Source: Gordonia zhenghanii
Lineage (GTDB): Bacteria > Actinomycetota > Actinomycetes > Mycobacteriales > Mycobacteriaceae
Direction: 5' to 3'
Length of the DNA stretch: 56,479 nt
Assembly: GCF_021738965.1 (NCBI RefSeq)
Contig: NZ_JAKKOQ010000021.1
Location: 1 to 56,479 of the forward strand
Within the stretch, counting starts at the first letter, position 1. Each line of letters begins with the position of its first letter. The notes beneath the pieces were generated by a model. That model did not search any database. It worked only from the letters and a program-made list of their open reading frames with translations, and was not told where the DNA came from. This document shows, in pieces, positions 32,842 through 41,424 of the stretch. The position numbers and the translations under genes were made by a program.

Positions 32842-34404
32842 CTATTCGGGCCGCTGGTACCGGTCGTAGTCGGGCATCGGCCGGGTGGGGTCGGTGATCG
32901 GGCGGAACGAGCCGGTGTCGGTGTCGTCCGCGGGGCTCGGGGCCACGTGATCGTGCCCTGCCTGATCGTGCCCTGCTGGGCCCCGATCCGCCGGGCTCCA
33001 GTCGGACTGGCTCCAGGCCGAGGTCGCTGAGTCATCGGCGGGCGGCTGCGACCAGTACGGGTCCTGGGCGGTCTGCTGCGCAGGCATCACCGTGGTGTCG
33101 TCGGTGGACGAGACCGCCGGGATGGCCGTCGTCGCCTCCGTCGAACCCGAGTACGCGTACGACGGCTCGTTGGCGTTCGGATCCGTCGGGTAATCGTCTG
33201 GACCGTTGCCGTCCGGGTCGTATCCGCCGGGACCGTCGCCATCCGGCCCGTTGCCGTCTGCCGTGTCGTCGCCCTTGCGGCCGCGCCAGACGAGGATCGC
33301 CCAGCCGACGAGCAGCAGGACACCGAGGACGCCGAGTGCGATCGGCACGTACTTGCCGCCCCAGTCGAGGAGTCGCAGGTAGTGCTTGGAGCGGTCGGCC
33401 TGAGCTTGAACCGTCTCATCGGACCACTTGAAGGAGGCGTTCAGCGCGTCCATCCGGAAGTCGCGGATCGCGGCGGGCGACTCCTCGCTCTGGTCCGGCG
33501 ACTTGAAGTACTGGTGCTGGTCTTCGTAGCCGTAGATGATCGTGCCGGTCGTCGGCTCCACGTAGACGTGGCGGGTGGCCTTCGCATAGCGGTGCATCTC
33601 CACCAGGTCACGGCTCTTGACGCCCCTGCCCGAGATACCCCACCACCGCGCGGGCATGTTCAAGATCGTGCCGAGAGCGGCTTCGCCGGAAGCGTCCGGG
33701 AGGTCCGAGAGGTCCTTCTCCGGGACGTCGGCCACGAAGTGGTACGTGTCGACACCGTCGATCTTGCGTTCCTCGACGAACTTCGCGACCGAGTCCTGGC
33801 GGGTGTTCGAATCGAAGTAGTAGTAGTCGCGTTTACCGACGTCGAAACCGAACTTGTACTGGAATCCCTTGCGGTCCTCCAACTTCACGGAGGCGTCCTC
33901 GACGTTGCCGCCCTCGGGGACGGCTTCGAGCTGCAGCGAGCTCACCGCACCGTTGGGCACCGACGTCTTACGGTCCACCGAGACGCGGTCGACAGTGGCG
34001 TTCAGGAGCGCGTCGTCGCACGGCAACTCGCCGTCCGTCGCCATCGACAGGTCGCGTTCCTCACCGTCCTGGTCGCGAACGCGGTCGATGCGCACGGTCT
34101 GGGCCGACTGCAGGGTGGCCTGGTTCTCGTCGGACGGGTCGACGATCACCGAGCGTCGCTGCTGGGTCAGGTGTGCGTCGTACACGGCGGCGCGGCGCTC
34201 GGAGACCGAGCACCGGTCGAAGATGCGCGCCGGAAACCGGTCGCCGGTCTCGCCTGCAGGCGTCACGGTCTCGGCGACCGACGTGATGTCGAGGTCGAGC
34301 GGGACCACCTTCAGCTTCGGGACGAGATACGTCGGCAACGCGATCGCCGCCGCGATGCACGCGACGCCGAGGAATGCCATCAGTGCGAGTAGGACGCGCT
34401 TCAC
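32842..34404 (-). CDS. DUF3068 (PorA-family) membrane protein
   Basis: A 520-residue DUF3068 protein, a family restricted to mycolate-containing and related actinobacteria. An N-terminal membrane span (about 4-26, LLALMAFLGVACIAAAIALP) is followed by a long extracytoplasmic domain with FDRCSVSERRAAVYDAHLTQQ and YFDSNTRQDSVAKFVEERKI, then a second span at about 352-372. The last 145 residues are low-complexity, rich in Gly, Asp, Pro, Gln and Ser (GPDGDGPGG type), and probably cytoplasmic. Start GTG with GAGGAG upstream. It lies 48 bp after the UbiB-family gene and may share its transcript. Function is unknown. Confidence 0.85.
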   Translation of the reverse strand: MKRVLLALMAFLGVACIAAAIALPTYLVPKLKVVPLDLDITSVAETVTPAGETGDRFPARIFDRCSVSERRAAVYDAHLTQQRRSVIVDPSDENQATLQSAQTVRIDRVRDQDGEERDLSMATDGELPCDDALLNATVDRVSVDRKTSVPNGAVSSLQLEAVPEGGNVEDASVKLEDRKGFQYKFGFDVGKRDYYYFDSNTRQDSVAKFVEERKIDGVDTYHFVADVPEKDLSDLPDASGEAALGTILNMPARWWGISGRGVKSRDLVEMHRYAKATRHVYVEPTTGTIIYGYEDQHQYFKSPDQSEESPAAIRDFRMDALNASFKWSDETVQAQADRSKHYLRLLDWGGKYVPIALGVLGVLLLVGWAILVWRGRKGDDTADGNGPDGDGPGGYDPDGNGPDDYPTDPNANEPSYAYSGSTEATTAIPAVSSTDDTTVMPAQQTAQDPYWSQPPADDSATSAWSQSDWSPADRGPAGHDQAGHDHVAPSPADDTDTGSFRPITDPTRPMPDYDRYQRPE

Positions 34405-34452
34405 GTTGTTCGGCTCCTCATCGAGGGTGCAGGGTCGGTGTTCTCGACGAGG

Positions 34453-35838
34453 TCAGGCATTGCGGGCCCGCCGGTCGCGTTCGGCTTCCTTCAGGATTCC
34501 GGCCATATAACCGTAGATCTCGCGGTCGCTGATCGCCTTCCAGCGTGGCGCGAGCAGCTTCATGTACTTCTCGACGTATAGCAGTTGCTTGCCGACGAGC
34601 ACGAGTTCGCGCGGCAGGCGCGCGTCGTGAGCCTTCGCGACGGCGGCCATCTGCCTGCCCAGGTCGGTGTAGCTCATCGCACCGAGTTCGGTCGTCGACA
34701 ACGGTTTGGTGACGGTCCGCAGATCGTCGGCGCCCTTCTGCGTGGAACTCGGCTTGTGGACGGCTCCGAGTAAGAAGATCGCACGCCCCGCGGAGTCGTA
34801 GTCCTGCTTCACGATCAGGTCGACGACGAGTTGCCGCAGGATCCGCCGCGTCCGGGCGTCGAACCGTCCGACGATTCCGAAGTCGAGGAGGACGAGCTTG
34901 CCGTCGTCGTCGACGAGGACGTTGCCCGCGTGCAGATCGCCGTGGAAGAGGCCGCCGTGGAACGCCGAGTCCAGCAGGGAGAGAAGGAGGTTGCGGCATA
35001 GCGCCTCACCGTCGTGGCCTGCGGCGCGGACCGCGGCCACGTCGTCGATGCGGGTGGCGTAGATCCGTTCCATCGTCATCACGCGACGCGTCGTCAGATC
35101 GTCGTAGACGTGCGGGACGCGCACGCGGTCGCCGAACGGTCCCGGCTGCAGGCACGCGAACCATTGGCCCATCGTGGCGGCCTCGTTGCGGAAGTCGAGT
35201 TCGGCGTCCAGGCCGTCGGCGAAGTCTTCGACGACGTGCCGGGCCGACAGCATCCTGCCGTACTCCGAGACCTCCAGCAGGCCGGCGAGCCGCTCGAGGA
35301 TCGCGACGTCGGGCGCCAAGCGGTCGGCGATCCCCGGTCGTTGGATCTTCACGACCACGTCTTCGCCGCTGTGCAGCGTGGCTGCGTGGACCTGAGCGAT
35401 CGACGCCGACGCCATCGGCGTCTCGTCGAACGTCGCGAAGATCTCGTCCGGCGTGGAGCCCAGGTCTTCGATGAAGATACTGCGCAGCTCGGCGTAGTCG
35501 GCGGGCCGGACCTTGTCGAGCAGCGTCTCGAACTCGCCGGCCATGGTCGGACCGAACACGCCGGGGCTCGACGCGATGAGCTGGCCGAGTTTCACATAGG
35601 TGGGGCCGAGGTGCTCGAAAGTGCGGCGGACTTCGTGGGCGACGTCCTTGGCGTCGGGGGCGTGCCCGCGCAGCAGGCCGCCGATTCCTCCGGCGAGGAA
35701 GCGTCCGACGCCGAAGACGGTGTGCCCGGCGGTTGAGGTGAAACGCCCCGCCTCGGCGACTGCTGAGACCGAGGGCAGCTGACCGCGCGCGGCCCCCGCG
35801 TCTTCGTTCTCCACGTCTTCTCTCATGGTCATCACCAT
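34453..35838 (-). CDS. ABC1/UbiB (AarF) family kinase-like protein
   Basis: A 461-residue UbiB-family atypical kinase. The KxGQ motif YVKLGQLIASSPGVF (near 90-105), Ala-rich loop MASASIAQVHAA, invariant VVVKIQRPG, catalytic HGDLHAGNVLV and metal-binding LLDFGIVG are all present. Family members support quinone biosynthesis and lipid homeostasis; in this host menaquinone would be the quinone. Three closely spaced ATGs occur. The first, 35838, is chosen because TACACT lies five bases upstream, which fits a leaderless transcript; 35832 and 35826 are alternatives. Residues 1-30 are acidic and poorly conserved. Confidence 0.88.
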   Translation of the reverse strand: MVMTMREDVENEDAGAARGQLPSVSAVAEAGRFTSTAGHTVFGVGRFLAGGIGGLLRGHAPDAKDVAHEVRRTFEHLGPTYVKLGQLIASSPGVFGPTMAGEFETLLDKVRPADYAELRSIFIEDLGSTPDEIFATFDETPMASASIAQVHAATLHSGEDVVVKIQRPGIADRLAPDVAILERLAGLLEVSEYGRMLSARHVVEDFADGLDAELDFRNEAATMGQWFACLQPGPFGDRVRVPHVYDDLTTRRVMTMERIYATRIDDVAAVRAAGHDGEALCRNLLLSLLDSAFHGGLFHGDLHAGNVLVDDDGKLVLLDFGIVGRFDARTRRILRQLVVDLIVKQDYDSAGRAIFLLGAVHKPSSTQKGADDLRTVTKPLSTTELGAMSYTDLGRQMAAVAKAHDARLPRELVLVGKQLLYVEKYMKLLAPRWKAISDREIYGYMAGILKEAERDRRARNA

Positions 35839-35948
35839 TGTGGAGTGTAGTTGACTCGCGTCGGACACTGGTTCTCCCTGATCCGGGCGTGGGGCGCGTC
35901 AGCGCAGGCGTTGCCTCGGCGGAAGCGGCGGACTAGCGTCGAGACCAG

Positions 35949-35969
35949 TTTTCGACCATCAGTCGAAAA
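35949..35969. promoter_or_regulatory. Perfect inverted repeat upstream of nadB
   Basis: TTTTCGAC (35949-35956) and GTCGAAAA (35962-35969) are a perfect 8-bp inverted repeat with a 5-base spacer, ending 19 bp before the nadB ATG. Such a site downstream of the promoter suggests repression by an NAD-responsive regulator (NrtR- or NadR-type are known for nad genes), but no regulator gene is nearby and the family cannot be named. Confidence 0.5.
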
Positions 35970-35988
35970 TCGGATGTGAAGGACCGAG

Positions 35989-37653
35989 ATGACCCGAACC
36001 CAGCAGCGTGCCGACCTCGTCGTGATCGGCGCGGGCATCGCCGGACTGACGGCGGCGTTGTCGGCGGCCGAGCGTGGACTCGATGTCGTGGTGCTCAACA
36101 AGGGCTCCAGGTGGGATGGGGTACAGCGGACTGTGGGGCAGGGGGATCAAGCGCAGGGGAATCAAGCGCAGGGGAATCAAGCACAGGGGGAGCACTCGAC
36201 GTCGACGTTCTATGCGCAGGGCGGTATCGCCGTCGTCGATCCGGCTGTGCCCGAGGACTCGATCGAGCTGCATGTCGCCGACACGCTCGGCGCAGGCGCC
36301 GGTCTGACCGACCGCGTCGCCACTGAACCTATCCTCGCCGACGGCTGGCCCGCGGTGACCCAACTCGTTCGACGGGGTGCGGACTTCGATTCGGTTGACG
36401 GTCGTTTCCTGCGCACCCGCGAAGGCGGGCACAGTGTCCGGCGGATCATCCATGCAGGCGGTGATGCAACAGGGGCCCGCGTCCAGGCCGCACTCGGAGC
36501 CGCAGTCGGCGGCTCACCGGTCACCGTGCTCGACGACAGTTGGGCCTCTGACGTGCTCACCTCCGACGGCACGGTGTCCGGTGTCGCGTACGTGCACGGC
36601 GGAGTCCGCTCGGTCCTGTGGGCTCCGACGGTCCTGATCGCAACGGGCGGGGTCGGGCACGTCTACGCCGCCACGACCAATCCGTCCGGTGCCACCGGCG
36701 ACGGGATCGCCCTCGCGCTGCGAGCCGGGGCGCACGTCGCCGACCTCGAGTTCGTGCAGTTCCATCCGACGATGCTGTTCGTCCCGGGTGCGCGGGGACG
36801 CCGCACGCTGGTGAGTGAGGCGGTCCGCGGCGAGGGCGGCCGGCTCGTCGACGTCGACGGCCGATCGGTGACCGACGGCGTCCACCGACTCGGCGATCTT
36901 GCGCCGCGCGACGTCGTGGCCCGCGCGGTGCGCGCAGCGATGGCGCGGACGGGGGCCGACAGCGTCTACCTGGACATCACCGGTGTCGACGACTTCGAGG
37001 AACGCTTCCCGACAGTCACCGCAGGCGTCGGCGCCTCGGGCATGGACATCGACGGCGGCCTGCTGCCGGTGGTTCCCGGGGCGCACTACCTGTGTGGCGG
37101 CGTCGTCACGGATGTCGACGGCCGGACGAACGTGACGGGGCTGCTCGCGGCGGGGGAGACCGCTCGCACCGGGTTACACGGCGCCAACCGGCTCGCGTCC
37201 AACAGTCTTCTGGAAGGCCTCGTGATGGGGCGCCGGGCCGCCGAACAGGCGGTCGAACGTGCCGGACTGCCGGTCCGCGAGGTCGATGTCCCGGGCGTGC
37301 GCGTCGCGCCAGTCCTGGACCGGGCGAGTCTGCAGGACGCGATGTCGGACAAGGTCGCACTCGACCGTGACGCGCACGGACTGGCCGAGGTCGCAGCGCT
37401 GCTGCGCGGTGCCGCCGAGCGTCGACTGGATGACCTGGCCGCGGCCGAAGACGCCGCCCTGCTGCTCACGGCGAAGGCGATCGCCGCCGCCGCCCAGGCC
37501 CGCGAGGAGTCACGCGGCTGCCACGCGCGCACCGACTTTCCGGACCGCTCGGCGGTCGGCGTGTCGCGTGGTTTCGCGTTCGTCGATGACCAGCTGGTGC
37601 CCGTCGCCGAGGTCGAGACGCCGCAGGCGGTCGGTGTGTCGGCCGGGCTCTAG
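35989..37653 (+). CDS. nadB: L-aspartate oxidase
   Basis: A 554-residue L-aspartate oxidase, the flavoenzyme that makes iminoaspartate for quinolinate in de novo NAD synthesis. Motifs: VVIGAGIAGLTAALSAAERG (about 11-30), STFYAQGGIAVV, GGHSVRRIIHAGGDATG, EFVQFHPTMLF, and SEAVRGEGGRLV. The C-terminal three-helix domain with LQDAMSDKVAL is intact. Between residues 45 and 70 there is a low-complexity insert QGDQAQGNQAQGNQAQG encoded by three 15-bp units, within the loop that normally joins VVVLNKG to STFYAQGG. nadA and nadC, its usual partners in actinobacteria, are not in the window; the next gene is unrelated. A GAAGGA site precedes the ATG. Confidence 0.92.
   Translation: MTRTQQRADLVVIGAGIAGLTAALSAAERGLDVVVLNKGSRWDGVQRTVGQGDQAQGNQAQGNQAQGEHSTSTFYAQGGIAVVDPAVPEDSIELHVADTLGAGAGLTDRVATEPILADGWPAVTQLVRRGADFDSVDGRFLRTREGGHSVRRIIHAGGDATGARVQAALGAAVGGSPVTVLDDSWASDVLTSDGTVSGVAYVHGGVRSVLWAPTVLIATGGVGHVYAATTNPSGATGDGIALALRAGAHVADLEFVQFHPTMLFVPGARGRRTLVSEAVRGEGGRLVDVDGRSVTDGVHRLGDLAPRDVVARAVRAAMARTGADSVYLDITGVDDFEERFPTVTAGVGASGMDIDGGLLPVVPGAHYLCGGVVTDVDGRTNVTGLLAAGETARTGLHGANRLASNSLLEGLVMGRRAAEQAVERAGLPVREVDVPGVRVAPVLDRASLQDAMSDKVALDRDAHGLAEVAALLRGAAERRLDDLAAAEDAALLLTAKAIAAAAQAREESRGCHARTDFPDRSAVGVSRGFAFVDDQLVPVAEVETPQAVGVSAGL
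36139..36190 (+). repeat. 15-bp minisatellite inside nadB
   Basis: Three complete units of CAGGGGAATCAAGCG or one-base variants (36139-36153, 36154-36168, 36169-36183) plus a partial fourth. The period is a multiple of three, so unit gain or loss keeps frame and changes the length of a Gln/Gly/Asn/Ala loop. Base composition is lower in GC than the flanks. Confidence 0.9.
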
Positions 37654-37750
37654 CCCCGGACATCCAGGGCGCCGCGTCTCACCGAGGTTCTAGTGTCGCG
37701 TCGGTAAGCTCCGTAGACTGCATGGAGTCCGTGATGATAGGGGTGTGTCC

Positions 37751-39223
37751 ATGAGTGGTGGCCAGTGCTGGTCGTCGATCGTCGCCACCCCTGATGAGCG
37801 AGCAGCCCTCGGCCTCGGTGCCGACGGCGAATGGCTGGTCGGATGCGTCCTGCGCGAAGGGCATCCCGGCGCGCATGCGTCCGACGGCGCCCAAGCGCAC
37901 CGTGGACGGCGGCGGTGGCTCGTGTGGGGCGACTTCGCGCGCGGCGCGCAGATGCTCCGCGACGAGGATCCGTGCCCGATGGTCGAACTCGACGGCGCCC
38001 CGTGCCTCTACTACTTGGGACACAGTGGGCCGCACCGGTATCCGGGAATCACCGAGAGCGCTGTCAGCGGGGATGCCCCGTCGCCGCTGGACCGTCGGCC
38101 GCCGCAGGTAGATCCGGGTCCCTCGGCAGAGCAGGCGCAGCGTGGTTTCCCGCCAACCCAGCCGTGGTCCGCACCGACCGCGTTCGACCTCGATCCCGAG
38201 CCGACGACGGATCGGTTTCCAGCGTTGCCGAAGCCTGCCGGGTGGCCGAACCGCGCGCCCGAGACGTCGAGTGAGTTCAGGTCCGAGTGGTCGTCGGATG
38301 TCGGGGTGTCCGCGATGGACCGACTGTTCGCCGAGCTGCCGTCTCTCGCGCCCCAGGACGCACCGGCAGTGAGTTCGCGCAGCGACGTGTGGACGATCCC
38401 CGACGTTCAGAGCCACGTCGACCATCCCGTGTCGCCGGACACCCAGGCGCCGCCCGTTCCGATGCCGGACCTTCCGATTCTGGATGTCGATGCCGATCAC
38501 GTCGAGTTCGCCGACCTCGATGCGCCGGACGTGTCCGCTCTCGCCGGTGAACTTCCCACTGATGAACTCCCTGTCGTCGAAGCCCCTGTCGTTGAAATCC
38601 CTGTCGTTGAAATCCCTGTCGTTGAAGTCCCTGTCGTTGAAGTCCCTGTCGCCGAGATCCCTGTCGCTGAAGCCCCTGTCGTCGAGGGGTTTGTGGCATC
38701 CCACGACACACCGGCGTTCGAGGACGCCGACCTCGCGCCGGTCTCGAGCGGGCCGACGCGGTTCGAACCCGCCGACCACGTCGAGGGCTCCGACGGCTCG
38801 CCGCGGCAGCATCAGCCGGTCGCGGTCGTCAACGAGTACGAGCCGTCGCTGGGCGAGGACACGCCCGGCGGCGCGACGACAGTCGTCTATCGCGACGACC
38901 CGAACGCGTCAAGCATGGAAGTCCGGCCCACGTCGAACGACGTGTTGACGACGTCGATTCTGCAGGTCATCGCGTCGAACGGTGATCCGGTCCGGATCGG
39001 CGTCCCGACCACGCTGCGGCCGATCTCCGGTCCCGCCCGAACCGCCGACCCGGCGAACGAGCACGTGTCCGGCGACGACGTGAAGGCGATGACCGAGGCC
39101 GTCCGCGATGCCGCGGATCGGTTGCGAGCCAACCCCGGCGCCGACGACACCTACGCGATCAGCGAGGCGCTGCGGGATATGGCTTCATCGCTGGGGCGAC
39201 TAGCCGACCGTTTCGGGAAATAG
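37751..39223 (+). CDS. Hypothetical protein with Cys/His N-domain and VEVPV repeats
   Basis: A 490-residue protein I do not recognise by name. Residues about 1-105 form a compact domain with two similar motifs, CVLREGHPGAH and CPMVELDGAPCLYYLGHSGPH, of the C...GHxGxH type, suggestive of metal binding. A long Pro/Asp/Glu-rich disordered middle (about 110-390) contains eight 5-residue repeats of the type P-V-V-E-I/V/A at about 274-313. The C-terminal 100 residues are helical, with VKAMTEAVRDAADRLRANP and EALRDMASSLGRLADRF. No signal peptide or membrane span is evident. GATAGGGG precedes GTG 37745/ATG 37751; the ATG is chosen. TAGACT at 37714-37719 could be its -10 box. Confidence 0.75.
   Translation: MSGGQCWSSIVATPDERAALGLGADGEWLVGCVLREGHPGAHASDGAQAHRGRRRWLVWGDFARGAQMLRDEDPCPMVELDGAPCLYYLGHSGPHRYPGITESAVSGDAPSPLDRRPPQVDPGPSAEQAQRGFPPTQPWSAPTAFDLDPEPTTDRFPALPKPAGWPNRAPETSSEFRSEWSSDVGVSAMDRLFAELPSLAPQDAPAVSSRSDVWTIPDVQSHVDHPVSPDTQAPPVPMPDLPILDVDADHVEFADLDAPDVSALAGELPTDELPVVEAPVVEIPVVEIPVVEVPVVEVPVAEIPVAEAPVVEGFVASHDTPAFEDADLAPVSSGPTRFEPADHVEGSDGSPRQHQPVAVVNEYEPSLGEDTPGGATTVVYRDDPNASSMEVRPTSNDVLTTSILQVIASNGDPVRIGVPTTLRPISGPARTADPANEHVSGDDVKAMTEAVRDAADRLRANPGADDTYAISEALRDMASSLGRLADRFGK
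38570..38689 (+). repeat. 15-bp tandem repeat, eight units
   Basis: Eight adjacent 15-bp units of the type CCTGTCGTTGAAATC run from 38570 to 38689, four of them near identical. They keep reading frame and encode PVVEI/PVVEV/PVAEI/PVVEA. They are the only strongly repetitive part of this gene and probably vary in copy number between strains. Confidence 0.92.
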
Positions 39224-39259
39224 GGCGACCGTTCATCGTTGAGACCCTAGTCTGGACAT

Positions 39260-40333
39260 ATGTCCACGACGTTGCCCGAGATCGGCTACTACGCGCTGTC
39301 TCGACATCCCGTCGCGCCTGCGGATCTGGTCGCCGAAGCGCGAGTCGCGGACGAGATCGGACTCGGCGCGGCATTCGTGTCCGAGCGGTTCAACGTCAAG
39401 GACGCGACGGTGCTGTCCGGAGCGCTGGCGGCCGCGACGTCGCAGATGGGGATCGGCGTCGCCGCGACCAACCACCACACGAGACACCCGATCGTCACGG
39501 CGACGGCCGGGGCGACGCTCGCCGAGTTGAGTGGCGGCAGGTTCGCGCTGGGGTTGGGGCGGGGAATCGGCGCCCAATGGCAGATCTTGGGTCTGCCAAC
39601 CGTGACCGGAGCGCAGATCGCCGATGTGGCCGGCGTCCTACGCCGCCTGTGGTCCGGCGAGATGATCGTGGGGCACGACGGGCCGGTCGGCGCGTACCCG
39701 CTGTTGAATCTCGGTGTCACAGTGCGTGTCCCGATCATGCTGGTGACGATGAGCCCTGCGACGCTGCGACTGGCGGGCGAGATCGCGGACGGCGTCGTCC
39801 TGCACACCTTCCTGTCCGACGACGCGACGCGCAATGCCGTCGACACTGTTCGGACGGCCGCCGACCGCGCAGGACGTGACCCTGCGTCGATCAGGATCTG
39901 GTCCGTCGTCGCCACGGTCTCCGACGCGCTGGATCCTCCCGACCGCTGCAGGCGGCTCTACGGCCGTCTCGCGACATACCTCCAGGGATACGGCGATGTA
40001 CTGGCGCGGGCCAACGGTTGGCGCACCGTCGACCTCGACGCCGTCCGGGAGTCGGCGCCGTTCACCTCGGCGCGCGGACCGATCGATGCCAGCGCCACCG
40101 ACGACGAGATCGCTGCTCTCGCAGACGTGATACCCGCATCGTGGGTCGCGGATTGCGCTACCGGATCGGCGACCGAGTGCGCACAGACGATCGACGCCCA
40201 GTTCGCTCTCGGTGTCGACTCAGTGATCCTGCACGGCGCGACGCCGACCGAACTCGCGCCCGTCGTCGACGAGTACCGGCGGATCCGATCGAGATCGGTC
40301 GAACTGCCGACGAATCCGGGGTGGATGCGATGA
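39260..40333 (+). CDS. LLM-class F420-dependent oxidoreductase
   Basis: A 357-residue luciferase-like (TIM-barrel) oxidoreductase of the actinobacterial F420-dependent group. The opening IGYYALSRHPVAPADLV, EIGLGAAFVSERF, GVAATNHHTRHPIVTA and the LSGGRFALGLGRG phosphate-binding strand are characteristic, as is ATLRLAGEIADGVVLHTFL. Substrate is unknown. TAGTCT lies seven bases before the ATG, so transcription may begin at the start codon (leaderless). It overlaps the next gene by 4 bp (ATGA), so the pair form an operon. Confidence 0.87.
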   Translation: MSTTLPEIGYYALSRHPVAPADLVAEARVADEIGLGAAFVSERFNVKDATVLSGALAAATSQMGIGVAATNHHTRHPIVTATAGATLAELSGGRFALGLGRGIGAQWQILGLPTVTGAQIADVAGVLRRLWSGEMIVGHDGPVGAYPLLNLGVTVRVPIMLVTMSPATLRLAGEIADGVVLHTFLSDDATRNAVDTVRTAADRAGRDPASIRIWSVVATVSDALDPPDRCRRLYGRLATYLQGYGDVLARANGWRTVDLDAVRESAPFTSARGPIDASATDDEIAALADVIPASWVADCATGSATECAQTIDAQFALGVDSVILHGATPTELAPVVDEYRRIRSRSVELPTNPGWMR

Positions 40334-41355
40334 TTCCGACGAGTGCGGACGGGCTGACCCCGGAGTATCTGACCGGGCTGCTCCGTCGTCACGGCCGCAT
40401 CGCGACGGTGACCGGCGTCACGGCCGAGCCGATCGGATCGGGACAGATGGCTGGTTCGTATCGGCTGGCTCTCGATGGCTCCGGTGACGACGTGCCCCGC
40501 ACGCTCGTGGCGAAGATGGCCGTCGGCGACGAGGCGCAACGAGAGTTCGCCTCGGGCGCCTTCCGCAATGAGGTCCGCTTCTACGCCGAGCTCGTCGGGA
40601 CCCTCGACGTCCCCGCGCCGCGCACGTACGGGTGGGACATCTCGGAGTCGGGGGCGGAGTTCGTGCTGCTGTTGGAAGATCTCGCGCCCGCTGAGCAGGG
40701 CGATCAGATCGCCGGGTGCACGCCGGAACAGGTGGCGGCCGTCGCCGTCGCCGCTGCCGGGCTGCATGCTCCGCGCTGGTGTGACGAGACCTGGTTCGAC
40801 GTCGACGGGTTCGGCCCGGTGACACACGACGACCGACTCCTGCTCGAGTCGGTGCTGGAGCCGATGGCCGATGCGCTTCGAGGTCGGCTCGATCTCAGTG
40901 ACGAGGAGGAGGCTGCCGTCGCCTGGCTCGTCGACGGGGCAGGGGACTGGATCGAGCGACCGCCGAGCAGGTTCGCGTTGACGCACGGCGACCTGCGCGT
41001 CGACAACGTGATGTTCGCGCCGGACGGGCGGGTCACGATCGTCGACTGGCAGACGATCACGCCTGGACATCCGTTGCGGGACATAGCGTTTCTAGTGTCG
41101 ACGAGCCTGTCCGTCGACGATCGCAGACGGGAAGAGCGCGGCATCGTCGCCGCCTATCATCGGGCGCTGTCCGAACGGGGAGTCGTGGACTACTCGCCAG
41201 ACGAATGCTGGGCCGACTACGTCGGTTCGCTGATGCAGGCGCCGCTCATCGTCGTGTTCGGCGCGGGTGCGGCACGGCCGACCGAACGCGGTGATCGGAT
41301 GTTCCACACCATGCTCAACCGAAGCGCTGCGGCGATCGCCGACCATACCCCCTAG
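40330..41355 (+). CDS. APH-fold phosphotransferase family protein
   Basis: A 341-residue aminoglycoside-phosphotransferase/EcKinase-like protein. The N-lobe has EPIGSGQMAGSYRL and TLVAKMAVGD (ATP-binding Lys near 59); the catalytic loop is LTHGDLRVDNVMF and the metal-binding Asp lies in VTIVDWQTITPG. LEDLAPAEQGDQIAGC is the typical hinge. Such proteins phosphorylate small hydroxyl compounds or use acyl-CoA-related substrates in actinobacteria, often next to dehydrogenases; the substrate here cannot be assigned. Coupled to the preceding F420-type gene. Ends 60 bp before the csoR start, with the first CsoR operator only about 10 bp away inside its last codons. Confidence 0.83.
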   Translation: MIPTSADGLTPEYLTGLLRRHGRIATVTGVTAEPIGSGQMAGSYRLALDGSGDDVPRTLVAKMAVGDEAQREFASGAFRNEVRFYAELVGTLDVPAPRTYGWDISESGAEFVLLLEDLAPAEQGDQIAGCTPEQVAAVAVAAAGLHAPRWCDETWFDVDGFGPVTHDDRLLLESVLEPMADALRGRLDLSDEEEAAVAWLVDGAGDWIERPPSRFALTHGDLRVDNVMFAPDGRVTIVDWQTITPGHPLRDIAFLVSTSLSVDDRRREERGIVAAYHRALSERGVVDYSPDECWADYVGSLMQAPLIVVFGAGAARPTERGDRMFHTMLNRSAAAIADHTP

Positions 41356-41361
41356 GGGTAG
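41345..41361. promoter_or_regulatory. CsoR operator, distal copy
   Basis: TACCCCCTAGGGGTA (41346-41360) is a GC-core pseudo-palindrome of the TACCCC/GGGGTA type bound by copper-sensing CsoR repressors. It overlaps the last codons and stop of the preceding kinase gene, 65 bp before csoR. Confidence 0.7.
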
Positions 41362-41390
41362 ACAAATCCTCTCGAACGGAGTACACCTGG

Positions 41391-41410
41391 ATACCACCAG
41401 GGGGTATAAG
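41391..41410 (+). promoter_or_regulatory. CsoR operator, proximal copy, with -10 box
   Basis: ATACCACCAGGGGGTAT (41391-41407) is a second CsoR-type pseudo-palindrome. Its right end merges into TATAAG (41405-41410), a good -10 hexamer. Repressor bound here would cover the core promoter of csoR-copZ-copA, and copper binding would release it. An AGAGG ribosome site follows at 41411-41415. Confidence 0.75.
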
Positions 41411-41424
41411 AGAGGATGGTGAGC

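Noticed and set aside
38570..38689. CRISPR or regulatory iteron array
   Set aside because: The 15-bp units are contiguous, in frame and inside a coding region; they encode a peptide repeat.
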